Origin: JAZLIL01 sp045617405
Lineage (GTDB): Bacteria; Bacillota; Clostridia; Lachnospirales; Lachnospiraceae
Length of the DNA stretch: 7,157 nucleotides
Assembly: GCA_045617405.1 (NCBI GenBank)
Contig: JAZLIL010000149.1
Span: 1 to 7,157 of the forward strand
Reading direction: 5' to 3'
Position 1 is the first letter of the stretch. Each line of letters opens with the position of its first letter. Positions 6,398 to 7,157 of the stretch are shown piece by piece. Under the pieces are notes generated by a model that had not been told where the DNA came from, did not search any database, and saw only the letters and a list, made by a program, of their open reading frames with translations. A program made the translations under genes and the position numbers.

Positions 6398-7157
6398 ATG
6401 GCAACAGTCAGACCATTTGCGTGCATAAGGCCGGCAAGAAAGTTCGCTTCAAAAGTAGCAGAGCTGCCTTATGACGTGTACAATACGGAAGAAGCAAGGA
6501 AAATTGTAGAGAATAACAGATATTCATTTATGAACATCGACAGGGCCGAGACACAGTTTGATGACGATGTGGATCCCTACGATGAGAAGGTTTACAATGC
6601 GGCACGTGATTATCTCAACATGCTTATAGGTGAAAAGGTGCTGCTTCTTGACACCGACAGGTGTTACTATATCTACGAACTGACGATGAAGGGTCGCGTT
6701 CAGACAGGTATCGTCGGATGTGTTTCAATTGATGATGTTCTTGAAGGTACGGTTAAGAAGCATGAAAACACACGTGTCGACAAGGAGCAGGACAGAATCA
6801 ACCACGTTTGCCGCTGTGATGCACAGACCGGTCCTATTTTTCTTGCATATAAGGACCGTGAGGTGATTGACAGAATTGTTGACAGGACGAAGAAAAAGAT
6901 ACCGCTTTACGGGTTTACGAGTGATGACGGTATCAGGCACAGAGTGTGGAAGATCGCAAAGGAAAACGATATCCTGACAATAGAGGCGGAGTTTGCACGT
7001 ACAAACGATGTTTATATCGCTGACGGTCATCACAGATGTGCATCGGCAGTCAAGGTCGGTCTCTTTAAGAGGGGTGAAGAGGGAGAATATACGGGAGAAG
7101 AGGAGTTTAACTATTTTCTCTCAATTATGTTCCCCGACAGCCAGCTTAAGATTCTTC
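6398..7157 (+). CDS. DUF1015 family protein (SerK-like), 3' end outside the window
   Basis: The first 253 codons are present and the frame stays open to the right edge. Full-length members run near 400-420 residues, so roughly 150 are missing. Residues 2-29 (ATVRPFACIRPAR, then VAELPYDVYN) match the family's N-terminal signature. Residues 207-213, IADGHHR, are its hallmark motif, expected to be near the active site. The fold is related to ParB/sulfiredoxin, and some DUF1015 members have been reported as free-serine kinases making O-phosphoserine (family knowledge, not visible here). In related clostridia the gene often accompanies serC and serA (from memory), so serine biosynthesis genes could lie just past the right edge. 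The start is supported by GGAGAGGA at 6386-6393, about five bases before the ATG, and by the promoter at 6313-6341. No signal peptide is seen. The family call is strong; serine kinase activity is only a suggestion. Confidence 0.9.
   Translation, partial: MATVRPFACIRPARKFASKVAELPYDVYNTEEARKIVENNRYSFMNIDRAETQFDDDVDPYDEKVYNAARDYLNMLIGEKVLLLDTDRCYYIYELTMKGRVQTGIVGCVSIDDVLEGTVKKHENTRVDKEQDRINHVCRCDAQTGPIFLAYKDREVIDRIVDRTKKKIPLYGFTSDDGIRHRVWKIAKENDILTIEAEFARTNDVYIADGHHRCASAVKVGLFKRGEEGEYTGEEEFNYFLSIMFPDSQLKIL

Noticed and set aside
6725..7033. 102-codon minus-strand open frame opposite the DUF1015 gene
   Set aside because: The plus strand here encodes the IADGHHR signature and stays open for 253 codons; the minus frame shows no family features.

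Overview
The window looks like chromosomal DNA of an anaerobic Bacillota, most likely a Lachnospiraceae (Butyrivibrio/Roseburia-like). This rests on the GGAGG-type ribosome binding sites, heavy AGA/AGG arginine and CTT leucine usage, and the protein families: a hybrid kinase with an AFLSNMSHEIRTP H box, a UAP1-like UDPGP protein, a DUF1015 protein and a small 'YESKHHGNT' flavodoxin. This placement is by recognition, not by search. All genes read on the + strand. There is no sign of phage, transposon, tRNA, rRNA or CRISPR.

Region 1 (1-2772) is the end of a signalling operon. It holds the C-terminal part of a hybrid histidine kinase (HisKA, HATPase, receiver, HPt, helical tail). Ten bases later comes a two-receiver protein with no output domain, whose first receiver has lost its phosphorylation residues. 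Together they form a histidine-aspartate phosphorelay. A hairpin at 2826-2867 probably ends the transcript.

Region 2 (2773-3460) is a single flavodoxin-fold gene with its own putative promoter and a clear Rho-independent terminator. A perfect 7-bp inverted repeat is centred exactly on the proposed -10 box, as an operator would be.

Region 3 (3461-6263) is a two-gene operon starting from an extended -10 promoter directly after the terminator. Gene one is a nucleotidyltransferase of the eukaryotic UAP1/UDPGP type. Gene two is the most unusual item in the window: an intact 508-residue GH13 (alpha-amylase family) protein that has lost domain B, the nucleophile aspartate and its neighbouring arginine, and has Asp in place of the acid/base Glu. 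It looks like a maintained pseudoenzyme tied to sugar-nucleotide metabolism.

Region 4 (6264-7157) has a good sigma-A-like promoter and the first 253 codons of a DUF1015 (SerK-like) protein running off the right edge. No convincing terminator separates regions 3 and 4, so some read-through is possible.
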